A stretch of 64,000 nucleotides of DNA from Brachionus rotundiformis (GCA_016802295.1 JAESIW010000162.1:165802-229801), one strand, 5' to 3'. Counted from the first letter of the stretch, positions 35,000 through 47,747 are shown. The notes: generated by a model from the letters alone, not told the origin. Made by a program: numbers and translations.

Positions 35000-37767
35000 A
35001 TGGCTGATTCAAGTAGTTGGCAAATTTTGTCTTTGTGATTTTTTTGATTATATTTAATTAATTAAAGTTTTAAAATGGGATGTTAATAGCGAAAAAATAA
35101 GATCAATGAGCCAGCAGCTGATTGCTGAAACGCGCCAAAAAGCCGAGCAAATTCTGAGCTCGAGCCCAGCAGATATCAAGATATTAAAGGTAAAAAAGAC
35201 CAAAGGAGAAAAATCGTCCTAATTACTTCCAACTTTAAGGACATGAACGAGTTGGACAAAAATTTGGGAAATGGTCTTTGTTATATAAACATTTTAAAAA
35301 GTGTTTTTCCAGACAAGAGTGTTCGAGACACTTCTTCTGACGCTGTAGCTGAATTAAATAAATTGGTCATTCAATTAAGGCAAATTGGTCAACAACAAGA
35401 AAAATATCTATTATTTATTTTTTATTTTCAGAATGGATAAAAAAATATATGAATTCTTGGAAAAGGCTCGCTCTAAATTGGATCATGATTTAGACAATGA
35501 ATCAAAGCGCTATTTGGATAGGAACATTTTGGAACGAAGACTTGATGGTCTTCATTTGGACGAGCAAACTTTGGAAAAAGTTAAACAGCTCAATGAAAAG
35601 ATAAGTGATCTTTGTGTCGAGTTTTCCAAAAATTGCAACGAAGAATCTACCAAATTTAGCTTCAGCAAGGAACAATTAGGTAACTTGGTGATTTGGTGAA
35701 TTTATTTCAAGACTCAAATTTTTTAGATGGTGTCAACGAGAATTTTCTTAACTCATTACCAAAGGTGGATTTTAATTTTTTTTCATTATCAAAATTCTAA
35801 ATTAATAAACGTTTAATTTTCTTTATTCCAAAAATATTTTTTAAATTAGGACAGTGATGGCAAATTTGTGGTCAGCTTAAAGTATCCGGTATATTATCCA
35901 ATAATGAAAGAGTGTCGGGTGCCAGAGACTAGACGCATGCTCAATGTTGCATTCGACAGCCGGTATTTGGAAATTAATTTTTATTTTTTTTTTTCTATTA
36001 TGGTCAATTGAAGGTGTCTGAGAGAGAATACACCAATTTTTGAGCAAGTTCTACAGCTGAGATCTGAGCTAGCTGGTCTATTGGGCTTTGAAAACTTTGC
36101 CCAATACAAACTCAAATTGCTGTGTGCTGAGAATCCACAAAATGTGGACAATTTTCTCAACAAATTGGCAGAAAAGATGCGAATTCTGCAAAAACGTGAA
36201 ATGGAATCGCTTTTAGACTACAAGCGAAGAGAAGTATAAAATTTATAAGAATAAATAATTATTTTTTGATAAACAAATGGCAAACTTTTTTAGTGCCAAG
36301 AGCTTAAGATTGCATTTGATGGCAAAATAAACCCGTCAGATCTTAAGTACTACCTAAATATGAGAGAGAAAAAAGAGTTCAAAGTGGATCACACAAAACT
36401 TCAAGAATACTTTCCACTAAATGTGGTTATTGATGGTACATTCAAAATTTACCAAGTAGACCAGAATATTTTTTCCTATTCTAATTTACTAATTAATTTT
36501 CCGACTAGACTTTGTTAAGTTTAAAATTCGAAGAGATCCTAGATGCGCCTAAATATCATGATGAACTTAAATTAGTATATATATTTTTTAAAATTATTAA
36601 AATTATCTAAAAATAATTTTATTTTTGAATTAAAGTATAAAGTTACTGATAAAGTAACAGACCAAATAGTGGGATATTTTTACACTGATTTGCATCCGAG
36701 AGATGGCAAATATGGTCACGCCGCTGTTTTTGGTCTAAGGGTATTATTTTTGAACCCACAATGATTGTTGGGCTAAGTTTTGTTTTAGGAAGGTACCAAG
36801 CTGGCAGGTCAAATACCAGTTTGTATCATGGTGTGCAACTTTACCAAACCGACTGCAGATCAGCCATCTCTATTGACCCATGACGAAGTGGAGACATTTT
36901 TTCACGAATTTGGTCATGTAATGCACCAAATATGCACAAAAGCCAACTATTATAAATTTGCGTAAGAGAAAAAAATAAATGGTTAACATTTACTTAAATA
37001 TTTTTATAGAGGAACAGCTGTAGAGACCGATTTTGTCGAAGCTCCGAGTCAAATGTTGGAAAATTGGTGTTGGCAAAAAGAGTCCCTGAAAATGCTATCA
37101 TCTCATTACAAAGATGGTTCAAGCATTGACGACCAGCTAATTGAGGACTTGATCAAATCAAAAAATTCAGCCAATGGTCACTTTAACATGAGACAAATAT
37201 TGTTTGCCAAAATGGACCAATATTTTCATACAACACAAGAGAAAGTTTAACTAGAGAATAAAATAAATTGGAAAAAAATTAAATTGTTTATTTGGCAAAG
37301 GTATGCACGGCAAGTATTTACAAGCAATACTGTAGGGAATACATGTTGCAGGAATTAGAGGCCGAAGGACTCAACATGAATGCATCTTTTGAGCATTTGG
37401 TCGGAGGATACGAGTCCCAGTATTACAGTTACTTGGTAAATTAAGCAAAAAAGTAATCCAAATAAGCTAGTTAAGATTTATTTTAATAAAAAAATAGTGG
37501 AGTGAAGTGTATTCAGAAGACATGTTTCAGACTAGGTTCAAAAAAGAAGGAATTTTAAATGCGAGGACTGGTCTCGATTATAGAAGATGCATTCTTGAAC
37601 CGGGCGGTTCTCTGGTAAATATCGACCATTGAAAAAAAAACTAAATCTGAATTAGAAAATATTTTTTATTTTTCATCTGACAGGATGCTAAGCAAATGGT
37701 GACCAATTTTTTGGGAAGAGAACCAAATGAAGAAGCGTTTCTCAAAGCGAAAGGTGCTGATTTTTAG
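35000..37767 (+). CDS. M3 metallopeptidase, thimet oligopeptidase/neurolysin-like, copy 2
   Basis: A many-exon paralogue of the gene at 16568-19430. It starts MADS, then VLKWDVNSEKIRSMSQQ after the first intron, with the same intron positions as copy 1. Family motifs include NLGNGLCYINILKSVFPD, ERRLDGLHLDEQTL, LGFENFAQYKLKL, YFYTDLHPRDGKYGHAA, the zinc site FHEFGH and ETDFVEAPSQMLENW. The C-terminus FLKAKGADF is complete, so the enzyme is probably active. Intron 3 joins only if its donor is GC (AG|GCAAAT), where copy 1 has GT (AG|GTACAG). The 5' half differs from copy 1 at many residues, while from about 37029 to the end the DNA is almost the same. It converges on NWD copy C with 101 bp between stop codons. 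Confidence 0.9.
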
Positions 37768-38006
37768 AAAACAAATCTAATTTATTCAATTGGTTATTAA
37801 TTAATAAAAATTTCAAGAATAAGATAATTAAGAAATAAAATTAATTTAATATTATTAAAATTAGTATTTTATTGGATTGAACATGATTTTGATGAGTAGT
37901 TGTTTGCTACCAAAACATTTTGTCCAGTATTGTTGGTACCCGAATATTTGTTTTTATGACTCAGAATTTCAATTATTTCATTGCGTTTTTGACTATCTTT
38001 TATTTC
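37029..38006. repeat. Near-identical inverted duplicate tract, arm 2
   Basis: The reverse complement of 16329-17305. It covers the last exons and introns of M3 peptidase copy 2, the spacer, and most of the last exon of NWD copy C. Outside these borders the two loci drop at once to ordinary paralogue divergence. Confidence 0.85.
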
Positions 38007-41000
38007 CACTTGCAAATTATCTTCATTAATTTCGAAGTTTGGCAGATTTTTGTCATGTCTATCATTTTGGACATTTATCCCAAAATCTTAAATAGTACAT
38101 AAGATAAAAATTAAATCAAAAAGCTGATAAGTACTTTTTCTAAAAATATTATAAGTCCAATTTTCTTCTAAATTTTGATTTTTTTTTCTAACTAATGAAG
38201 TTTTAAGCGGGTAGATATATTCCATTGCTTTAATTAATAAAATCAGATTAAATTAAAAAAGTTTAAAAATTCACCTCTTATCAATCGTTCTTTTATATCA
38301 CTATATGTTTCGTTGTTTCCCTTCATTATTTCCTCTACTTTTGGCACTTTATTGTCAACTAGATCCTTACATTTTTCCACTATTAGATCATTTTTCTTCA
38401 TTATTTCTTTATCAACTTGACCAAAAATTGGCAATCTTTTGATTCTTTCTCTGGTTTGATCCAAATTGTCTTTGTCACTGACCAAAAATGAAATCACCTT
38501 TTTGTCCTTCATTGACAACGAAATAAATTCATTAGAACAAAGAACATCGGTTGCTTCGGCGTACAGAGTCAAATTGGCACTTTGCTGGGCTCTTAGTCGA
38601 CCACTGTGGACAATATTGAAAAATCTCAAATTTTTTTGGTTCTCAATTAAATAAAGGTGTTTGTTGGACAAGCTCAGACCATAATGCTGGACACTTTTGC
38701 TCTTGTCAAAATCAATTGTACAGAATGAGTTGTGGAATGAGTGATTTTGGCATGCTGTTGCCAAATCGAAGCAAACAAGCTTAAAATTAACTTGGTCACA
38801 AGCAATCAGCTTATCTTTGTTTATCTTGAACGATTCAAAGACAAAATCTTTAGTTCTGAACGAATTGATTTGGTTCGATTTGAAAATAAACTCAACAAAA
38901 TGCACATTGCCAGCATTGTCAAGCGTTACCAAATTATCAGAACATTCCACTGAGCTAATAGATTTAAAATTACTCAATGGCATATTGGTCGGGTTCAGAA
39001 AGTATTCAATGTTCATGCTTTGCTCCTGAAAGTTTTTTGAATTTATCATTTTGCCAGTCGAAAGATCGAACCAGTACAACCAGTGTTGGTAGCTGAAACA
39101 CAAAAGCCTACTTTGGAAACAGATTGTGCAATGTTTTAGGTTAAAAGTGTACAAATCAATGGAAAATTGAGACAGATCAATGGATTGGTTCGACAATGAG
39201 GAATTTATTTCATTTAAATTGATTGAGACCACACTCAATTTAGTCTCATTGGCAAACATTAAATACACATCTTCTCCACGGCAATCGAATTCGACCTGAA
39301 TTTCTTCAACATTTGCCAAATCTCTTCTCATCTTCTCTTCCAAAGCAACACTTTTATCCATTTTGATCAAGTAGTACCTGACTCTTATTGTCTTGTCAAC
39401 CAATTTGGAAACAATAATTGCTTTTGAATCATTGCAAACTATTTTGGTAATTGTCTCAGAATCGAGCACAAGATTGTATTCTATTTTACCATTAGTTTTG
39501 TTCCACACATGGATTTGACTATTTAATTAATGATAATATTTTCATAAAAAGAAAAAAATTTAATTTACTCTGAATTAATAAGCATAGATATAAGAAAATC
39601 CTCGTTGATTTGTATTAATTTATCAATAGGCAAATTTGTTTGATGAATTTTAAGTTTTAATTCAGCTGAATTGTCAATTATATCAGTGGAAAATATTTTT
39701 ACTGAGGAATCTTGCGATGTACTGACTATAAAATTATCTTTAGAATAGATAAATGTTATTTGGTCGAAATGTGCATCTATTTCCACAAGCTTTACAATAT
39801 TTAAAATGTCCTTTTCTATTGAGAAATAGAAAATTGATATTTGTCCATCATTTACTCCAATTAGTTTGCATTTGCTATGCAACAGACCATTTGAATAGCT
39901 TCCCTTTATCTCAAATAACTTTTTATTAAAGATAAACAAGCTTTTATTTGATCCAATTAGGAGAAGATTTTTTTTGCTTGAATCCAGACACTTCATGTCA
40001 ATGCTCGGCTTGTGATAGCAATGTACCAACAGCTCTTCCTTCTCAATACCAAATTGTGCAAAACCAAAATTTACAAAACCAATGTAAACGTAAAGTGTAT
40101 GGTTTTGAGTATTAAATTGAATAGACGAAATACCAATGCCAGTGGATGGTATGCTTGCGTGTGAAAAACAAATAACTTGTCCATTTTTGTGGTAAAAATT
40201 ATATATCTTAATCTCCTCGTTGTCCAGACACATTGCGAACCAAATATCCAAACGCCTTGTGTCTATTATTGAGCCATTTTTTAAATTATTAACAACTTTA
40301 ACTATTTTATTATCTAAAGTAATTTTGTTGTATATTTTATTTTGAAAAGTATCATAGATGTCAAAAAAATTCTCATTTTTGTAGAATATGACCAAAAATT
40401 GTTCACACAACGGCAGCGCACAGTACAGTTTTCTTGGTGCTGCTTTATAAACAAACCTAACTGATGAATCAAATTTAATTATTCTTATTTGTTCTTCTGA
40501 ACAGATAACAAAACCTCCCTGAATTTCTTTTAATATGGAAAACTCCTGTCTACCATCATTTAAATAAACAGAAAACCATATTTTTTGTTCTGTAAAACCA
40601 TTTATGTCAACAAAGCCAAGATTTTTGCCATTGCGTAAACTTAAAACAAATATCTGGTCACTGATTGTAATCAAAATTGAATTGTTGTTACCACCAATTG
40701 CTGAATGTACTATTGGATAAGTGTGCTTGTCCAATTGAAATATGAGCTCTCCATTTGGAGGATCCATGAACTGATGGACAAGCACTAATGGAAAATAGTT
40801 TGCCGATTGTGCATAGTATTGATTGATCAATTTTGTAAAGTATTTTAGATGTTTATAAAAATTCAATGATCGTGACAAAAAATGAATCATTGTGGCATCA
40901 GGATTATCTTTTATCAAAATTCCACAGTGAAGCAATGATAGCTGGAATATCCTAAAATCTCGTACACTATCTTGCATTTCTTCTGATAGATACGTTTGAT

Positions 41001-44000
41001 TAGCTGTCAAATTATTTATGTTAGATATTATGTCATTAAAAGATATGTGCTTAAACATTCCGGTCAAAAAATCTAAATCAAAATAGATAAGATCACATGC
41101 CAGGCTTAGAGCCATGTTAATGTTCAGATTGGATATAAACTCTGGCAATTCTTTCAGCTTTCGTTTATTGTACCTAATTGTTCCATTTGGTTCTACTAAT
41201 ATGGTTGACTGAATGGCCGTATCTCGTATTTCTTCGCCATTTTTTACAGCAAATTTTTTTGCCAAATAGTCATTGTATCTGTACGGCTTTGGCTTATTTT
41301 TCCAAGTTTCATTAAAAAAGTCAACTACATTCAAAAAAATGGATGTACTCTGATCCTCGTTTAGTTGAAAGATGTAATGACTATTGACCACTTCAATAAA
41401 TCTTCTATGATACCTTTTTTTTTTTAATTTATTAGCTATTTTTACTAATTAATCAAAAATAATGAATTATCTTTTAAAAAAATAATTACCAGTAAATAAC
41501 ACGGGTGTCATCTACCTCTTTTTCGACCATGTAGCTCTTTAGATCATGCTTAATCCGTGACCAGAGAGTAATGGGCAGCTTTCTAATTGGTGGTGCATGA
41601 AATTCAAATATGTCATACAAGACGTCATCATCTATGCTCAGAATGTCTTCTATTTCGTTCTCGGATATGCCATTTTTAAACAAGCTCATGTAAATAATGG
41701 CTCTGGAAAAGAGCATTTTGCCATGAAATTTTTCCAACAGACTAAAAATAAAGCTAATCAAACTATCTATGCTCAAGCATTCATAAAACTCTTTATCTGG
41801 TACATAAAAAGAGGTCCATTTGGAAACAACGTCAAAAACTAGTTTGAGATATAAAGGATATAAAGTTGCTTTTTCGAACAGACTTTTTATACAAGATAAT
41901 TGTTTATGGTTTATTTTTCGACCAATTCTTGCAAGCCAATCTAGTATAATCTCTTCGGCAAGTGCACAATCCAGACTGGTAATTTGTTTAAAGTTTATCA
42001 TATTCTTTGAGAAATCTAATTGATTTTGTAAAACTTTTAATATGTTTCCATGTTTTGGCAACGTTGAGTAGATAATTTTAACATTTTTGCCTAGGCGACA
42101 AATTAACCAATTCAAATCGTAGTATATTGAATTAAGCTGATCTATTGAGTCTAATATGATTATTATTTTTTTATTTGGATATTTGATGGTTATGTATTTT
42201 AAAAGCTTTTCAAGTTGGTCTTTTGCTTCATTTTCAGTGTTTTTATGTACTTTGTAGTCTCTTGGAATAGAAAATATTTGGCAAAGTTGATGCCCAAGTG
42301 AAACAAATGTTTTGATTATGTCTGAGCTAATGGGTGTTGTGCCAAGAAAACGTAGCAAAATACAATAATTCTCAGGATCAGGAACTATTTTGAATATCTT
42401 AATTTTGAATAATAAATAAATATTAATTAATTGAATAATAAAAATAATTTTTAAACTAAGTTTACTTCCGAAGTAATCTTGGCTAAAATAGCTGTCTTGC
42501 CACATCCAGATTCACCATACAAAACATATGGAACATTGTTGTTTGGATTGAGGAGATATTTTTTTATCTTGATTTTATTTTAAACAATTTAATTAAAATT
42601 AATTTAATTGAAAAAAATCTACTTCTTCCAAAATATCTGCCCTGCCATGAAACTTGCTCACTGTTTCATTACAAAAGCTTGCATGATCAATCACTTCCTG
42701 TAACAATTCGTTTTCCTCATGGCTCAAATGGTCAAATTTTTTCTGCTCTTGATAATTCAAGTCAATCAGTTTTTTTACTTGTTGATAAAAAGTCTCGCCA
42801 AATTGTTCAATGTATTCTCGATGTGTGTCCAAGCTAATGCCATTTGTGTTGTGCCATTTTACCTTAAATTTGAATATGTTCGATTCCGGAAGTTTGGATG
42901 GTATTTTGTTGTTTTTTAGCTCATCTAGAAAACTCTTGACTTCGCCATCTACACAATTGTTCTTGTCCAATTCAGTGAAACGCTTTGCCATGCTAACATT
43001 TTTGCCAATATTCTCCTCCAAGTCTTCTATTTCACGTTCAAAAAAGAGTGCATTTCTGTTCACATTTTTGGCTCTCAATATTCCATTGTAAATCTCTTTC
43101 TCTGTCACTTGAATAAATACAAATTAATATTAAATTTGCACCATTAATATTTTACCAATCAATTACCAGATACAAAATAGCGTTCATACTCAACCTTATT
43201 TATCAAATTCTTTTTGAAACAACTCTCAGCCAATCTTCTGAACAAATTGCCAAGCTTTTTCTCCAATTCACTCCAAGCTTTGTTCAAAACTGAATCCTTT
43301 ACCATTTGTTTAGTCATTTTGAAACTTTTAAATTTCATTTCATAAACCTACATTTTCTTTATAGTTGGTGATTATTTTGTCAATGTGTTTTAGTCTGTAC
43401 CTAGCTGGTGTCTCATTGTCATCCAATTCATAGCAAAATTCAAGCATATTATCTATTTTTATATTCACCTCTTTTTCATTATGCTCAAAGCTGAACTCTT
43501 TTTCATAATCAGTCGAAGAGTCCAATTCATCATGCAGAATTCGGTACTCTTTAGCTTTGATTCTTGTTGGCAAACTCCTCGAGCCATACCGATGACTCAG
43601 AAAACCCTAAAAACAAACTTAATTAAAAACTTTTTGAATCTTTTTTTTTCTGGCTGACAATAAAATTTGGTCCAATTGAAGAATTTTGGCAATTTTTTAT
43701 CTCATTCAGACAAACTGTCGTTGTCATGTGAGAACTGGTTATCTCATGTGAAATGCCCCATCTCATATCATACACCTGAAATTCTAGACCATAGTTTTTT
43801 TGGCAATATTCACGCAACTTTGGATAAACATTTTTTATCAGATAATCTCTTTCAGCATGAGTGTCTAATAAAGGACACTTATTAAAATTTTAAAATTTAG
43901 AAAAGATAACTAAAACCTGAAAATGTCGAGCTTAAAAAAATTCTGACAGCAGTTGTATTCTCACGTTTCACATTTTCATATTTTCCTTTCAATATGTCTA

Positions 44001-44019
44001 TAAACTTATCTCTATCCAT
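37869..44019 (-). CDS. NACHT-WD STAND NTPase, copy C
   Basis: Eleven exons on the minus strand sum to 5589 nt (1862 aa). Main exons: 43917-44019, 43659-43864, 42623-43107, 41490-42397, 39569-41413, 38275-39518, 38135-38227, 37869-38086. The N-terminus is copy-specific (MDRDKFIDILKGKY), then IFLSSTFSDTHAERDY. The P-loop GESGCGKT and Walker B-like IIIILDSIDQL are intact. Exons 2-6 match A and B almost base for base. Exon 7 matches at both ends but has a diverged middle (about 41740-42300). Exon 8 (propeller 1) is strongly diverged, exon 9 nearly identical, and the acidic tail copy-specific until the shared inverted tract. It is probably functional, with the same architecture as A and B and its own sensor-like exon. 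Confidence 0.9.
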
Positions 44020-44315
44020 CAATTTAATTAATCAAATAAGCTTCTTTAAATTTTCTTTGCTCTCTTGTTTTTTCTTATGTAACCATGGCAATTACCAACA
44101 AGTCTACTTAATTTTAATTAAAAAATAATTATTAAATTTTTATTTTTTTTATTTAATTTTAAAACTAATGTTAGAAAAATTTAAATTTAATTCTGACAGT
44201 AAAAAATAATAATAAATAAATTTTTGAGAAAAAAAGAATAAGAAATCATAATTTATTGCTAAATTAATTGAGAAACGAAATTCTCAAATAAATTAATCTT
44301 GTAAATTAGTTAATA
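44020..44315. promoter_or_regulatory. Divergent promoter region, NWD copy C / KLHDC3
   Basis: Only 296 bp separate the two start codons, so both promoters must lie here or overlap. It is AT-rich and no specific factor site was recognised. Confidence 0.45.
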
Positions 44316-46275
44316 ATGCACTGGGTTCTTAATCTTGGCCAAGGGCACGGGCCATGTCGAGTGAATCATGCATGTGTATCCATCGGACATTTTATATACT
44401 CATTTGGTGGTTATTCCAGCAAGTCTATCAAAGAAGTTCTCAAGTCTCCGAATCCAATAGACGTTCATGTGCTCAACATGAATGTGCTCAAGTGGTCCAA
44501 GCGGGCCATACCGGATAAATCGGACTCCCAGTATGAGCAAACACCGTACTTCAGGTACGGGCATACATGTGTTGTATACAACAAGTGCATTTACCTGTGG
44601 GGTGGTCGGTCAGACTGGACCAATGATCTATGCAATAATTTGTACGAATACCATCCAAATAAACATCTTTGGAAAGCTGTGAGTGTTGAAGGCGAAGTGC
44701 CCGATGGCCGTGATGGACACACCGCTTGCACCAAAGACAATTGTATGTACATATTTGGAGGCTTTGTTGAAAAAGTATAAATTAATTTTTTTTGATTAGA
44801 ATATTTAAATTTATTAAACTAATTAATTGAGGTTAAAAAATTTAGTAATGATTTATATGAGTTTAATTTTCTGACATTAACTTGGAGTCTAATAGTTCCA
44901 AAAGTAATAATGAAAAAATTTTTATCTTTGGCAAAGGATTTAAATTTTGTGTTCCAAGTCTGGTCCAAGACCGTACTGGCGCGATTTTCATACCGCCTCT
45001 GTAATTGGTAACCAAATGTACATATTTGGTGGGCGCATGGACGTCGGCAGAACTCGCTTTACTGGCGACAATTTCTACTCAAACGATTTGTTTTCGTTTG
45101 ATTTCGACAAAAAAAAATGGATTCTTTTGCTACCTGTCCAGTCCTATTTGAGAGAGTCTACCGTGAGTGGGTATTCACCAGAAGGACGGAGAAGCCACAC
45201 AGCCATAACCTACGATGGCAAAATACTCATTTTCGGAGGCTATCAAGAAAATTTCAACAAACACTACAACGATTTGTATGAATATGATCCAAGTAAAAAT
45301 TAAAAATAATTATTATCTTTTAATATATATTTTATTTCTATTAATATTATTTTTTATCTTTTTATTAAAGATTTGTTCAAGATCATTTTAAGTTATTAGA
45401 AAATTTTTTTTCAAAATTAAGTTTATTAATTAAGAAAAGAAATATACTTGGTAATGGGTTTCCAGAGTTAAAATCAACCATTTATTATTTAAATAGATTT
45501 TATTCAAAAAAATTGTAAGAAATTATAGCTAGTATGACCAAATTAAAAAAAGATTACATTCAATTGAACCTTATGACTCTAAATAAGATAACTTTTCAGA
45601 CAGATAATAAAAACCTTTTTAAAATTAAAAGGTAAAAATAAATGGCGAATGATAAAAGCCAAGGGAACAGCGCCAAGTAAGCGCAGGAGACACGGATGCT
45701 GTGTTATAGGTGATCAAATGATTATATTTGGAGGAACTGGTCCTAGGAAAAAAGATGCCACTGACAATCTTTTAAGGTATATAGCTGGAATAAGCATAAG
45801 GCTAGACCCCAATCAGCAAGCCCAATTTGATAACAACAATGTTGACCGTGCCGAACTGGAGAGATCGCTACACAACTTTCAGCAAAGAATGGCATCCTAC
45901 ATAAACATAATCCGGAATAGTAATAATCCCAATGCAAACAATTTGTCCACTATGGTCGAGAATGAATTGATCAATTTGCGCAATATGGCCATGATTGACA
46001 GACAAAATGCTAATCTGCAGCAGCCAGCTGCGATAAGTGAACCATTGGATCAAGAGAATGCAGAGTTTGTAGAAGATAATGAAATGGAGTTTGTAGATAG
46101 TGATAGTGAAGATTTGATTAATGAGGAAAGTGATGATGACGATGATGCTGACCTAGAGTCTTGGTCTGACTTGCACATTCTAGATTTAAAAGTGCCCACT
46201 TTAAAGAATTTGACCAAAATTGTGATTATCAAAAACAAGTTGCCTATTGACTGTTTGCCCAAAGTTTTAATGTAA
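44316..46275 (+). CDS. KLHDC3: Kelch domain-containing protein 3
   Basis: Kelch blades are in family order: MHWVLNLGQGHGPCRVNHA, IYSFGGYSSKS, RYGHTCVVYNKCIYLWGG, DGRDGHTACTKDNCMYIFGG, YWRDFHTASVIGNQMYIFGG, PEGRRSHTAITYDGKILIFGG and RRRHGCCVIGDQMIIFGG. The C-terminus SDLHILDLKVPTLKNLTK matches the end of human KLHDC3 (SDLHILDFSPSLKTLCK). KLHDC3 is a substrate receptor of CUL2 E3 ligases that reads C-terminal degrons. Between the last kelch strand (IIFGGTGPRKKD) and SDLHILD lies an insert of about 125 residues, first Asn/Gln-rich helical, then very acidic (DSDSEDLINEESDDDDDADL), far longer than the short linker in the human protein. An intron of about 340 nt (45293-45632) precedes the last exon. 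Confidence 0.92.
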
Positions 46276-46741
46276 TCTTTGAAGATAATTCTTATTAAAA
46301 TTTTCAATTTATTTTTAAGCGATGAAGTTACTGATTGGCAATGGTGATGATTGGCAATCGTTTTCTGCTCGGTGTATTCAATTAATTTTATTTATTTTTG
46401 TAGAATTTTTGAGTTATTTTTATGACCTTTTTTTTATATAAAAATTTTATTTAGATAGTTTTTTTTTTTTAATTAATTAACTAATTGATTAAAAATATAA
46501 TGGGAGTTTATTTTAAAAATTGAATAATTTAAATAATCATAATAGATAAGTTATTTGAATTAAAATTAAAAAATAACAAAACTCAATTTAATTAATTGAT
46601 ACTTTATTTAAATTTACCTTTAAAATAATTAAAAATTTTAAAAAGCAAAAAAGATTATAAAAAAAAAAAAAGTTTTTTTTCTTCATACTTTGAATTACTT
46701 TTTAATTAGATAAAAATTAATGCAAGTCTCAAGGATCCAAA
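46276..46741. other. Convergent intergenic region, KLHDC3 / ZRANB2
   Basis: About 465 bases of nearly pure A/T with homopolymer runs. It holds both 3' ends and nothing else visible. Confidence 0.5.
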
Positions 46742-47747
46742 TTAGTTTACTTTTCTATATCTTGAGTCTTTTCGGTCCCTGCTTCGACTTCTGCTTCTTG
46801 AGTATTTTTTACTCCTGTACGAACTGGACCTTAAAAAAACAGGTTCACTTTTTAGAACCATTTATGATAAATGGTATGATAAAATTACCTTGAACGTCTT
46901 CTGTGGTATCTATCTGGTGACCTGCGTCTACTTGTCGATCTGCTTCTACTTCTACCTCTTCGTGAACCAGACCTGCTTCGGGAGTGAGATGATTTGGCTT
47001 CATTGTTGGAGTCAGATCTCGATCTGGACAAAAAGGTCAGAGAGCTTTTTTCGCTGATTGGCATTTACCTTTTATTATCTGACAAATCCCCAGTTAGATC
47101 GTATTTGGAAGCATCAAAGTCCCCATCATCATCGTCCTCATCAACACTGTCATCCAACTTGTACTTTGACAAATCACCATCATCCTCATCATCATCCTCA
47201 TCTGGCAAAGATTTTTTCTGGTCCGAAGACCTGAATTTTTTTTTTATTCTTCCAAACTTTTAATTTATATGAAATAAAAAAAAGATAATTTTTAAAACAT
47301 TTATTCTCTTCCAACCTCATCATATTCATCATCAGACTCAGTTCGTTCCTTGTACTCGACGCCCTCTCTCTCGTTGTATCCACCACCAACGCCGGTCCTT
47401 GCCTCGTTTTTCTGGTACTTTGGCGCGTTGCACATATTGCACACAAAGCGCCGTGCCCAATTAATATTTCCACATCTGTGAGCAAAAAATTTAAGCCTAA
47501 AAGATTGGTAAATTTGGTCAGATATTACGATTTACACATCCAATCATCAGCGCTGAACAGACCACCACTTTTCTCAGCCGCTTTCTTTCCAATACTAGCT
47601 TTGGCTGCACAGAAAATTATTTTTAAAATGTAATAAATAAATAAAATAAATTAAATTGAGTTTTAATCTCAAACATGATTTTGAGCATTCGTCTGGCACT
47701 AGGTCAAAACCATTCGAATCTTGGCGAATTCTCGGCTTTTTTCCCAT
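46742..47747 (-). CDS. ZRANB2: ZRANB2-like splicing factor with one Ran-binding-type zinc finger
   Basis: Six short exons. After a short start (MGKKPRIRQDSNGFDLVPDE) comes KASIGKKAAEKSGGLFSADD, then one RanBP2-type zinc finger: DDWMCKSCGNINWARRFVCNMC. The tail matches ZRANB2: GVGGGYNEREGVEYKERTES, acidic DLSKYKLDD repeats and an Arg/Ser domain (RSRSGSRRGRSRSRSTSRRR ... YSRSRSRSRDRK). ZRANB2 binds GGU-containing RNA with its zinc fingers and acts in alternative splicing in the nucleus. The human protein has two fingers; here the position of the first is taken by a short stretch with only one Cys pair candidate, so finger 1 is absent or lies in an upstream exon I did not find. A seeming stop after GRE is removed by an intron that splices to KKSLPDEDDDED. 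Confidence 0.82.

Noticed and set aside
47270..47310. Stop codon truncating ZRANB2 after GRE
   Set aside because: Splicing from GAG|GTTGGA to CAG|AAAAAATC keeps phase and joins the acidic and RS exons typical of ZRANB2.
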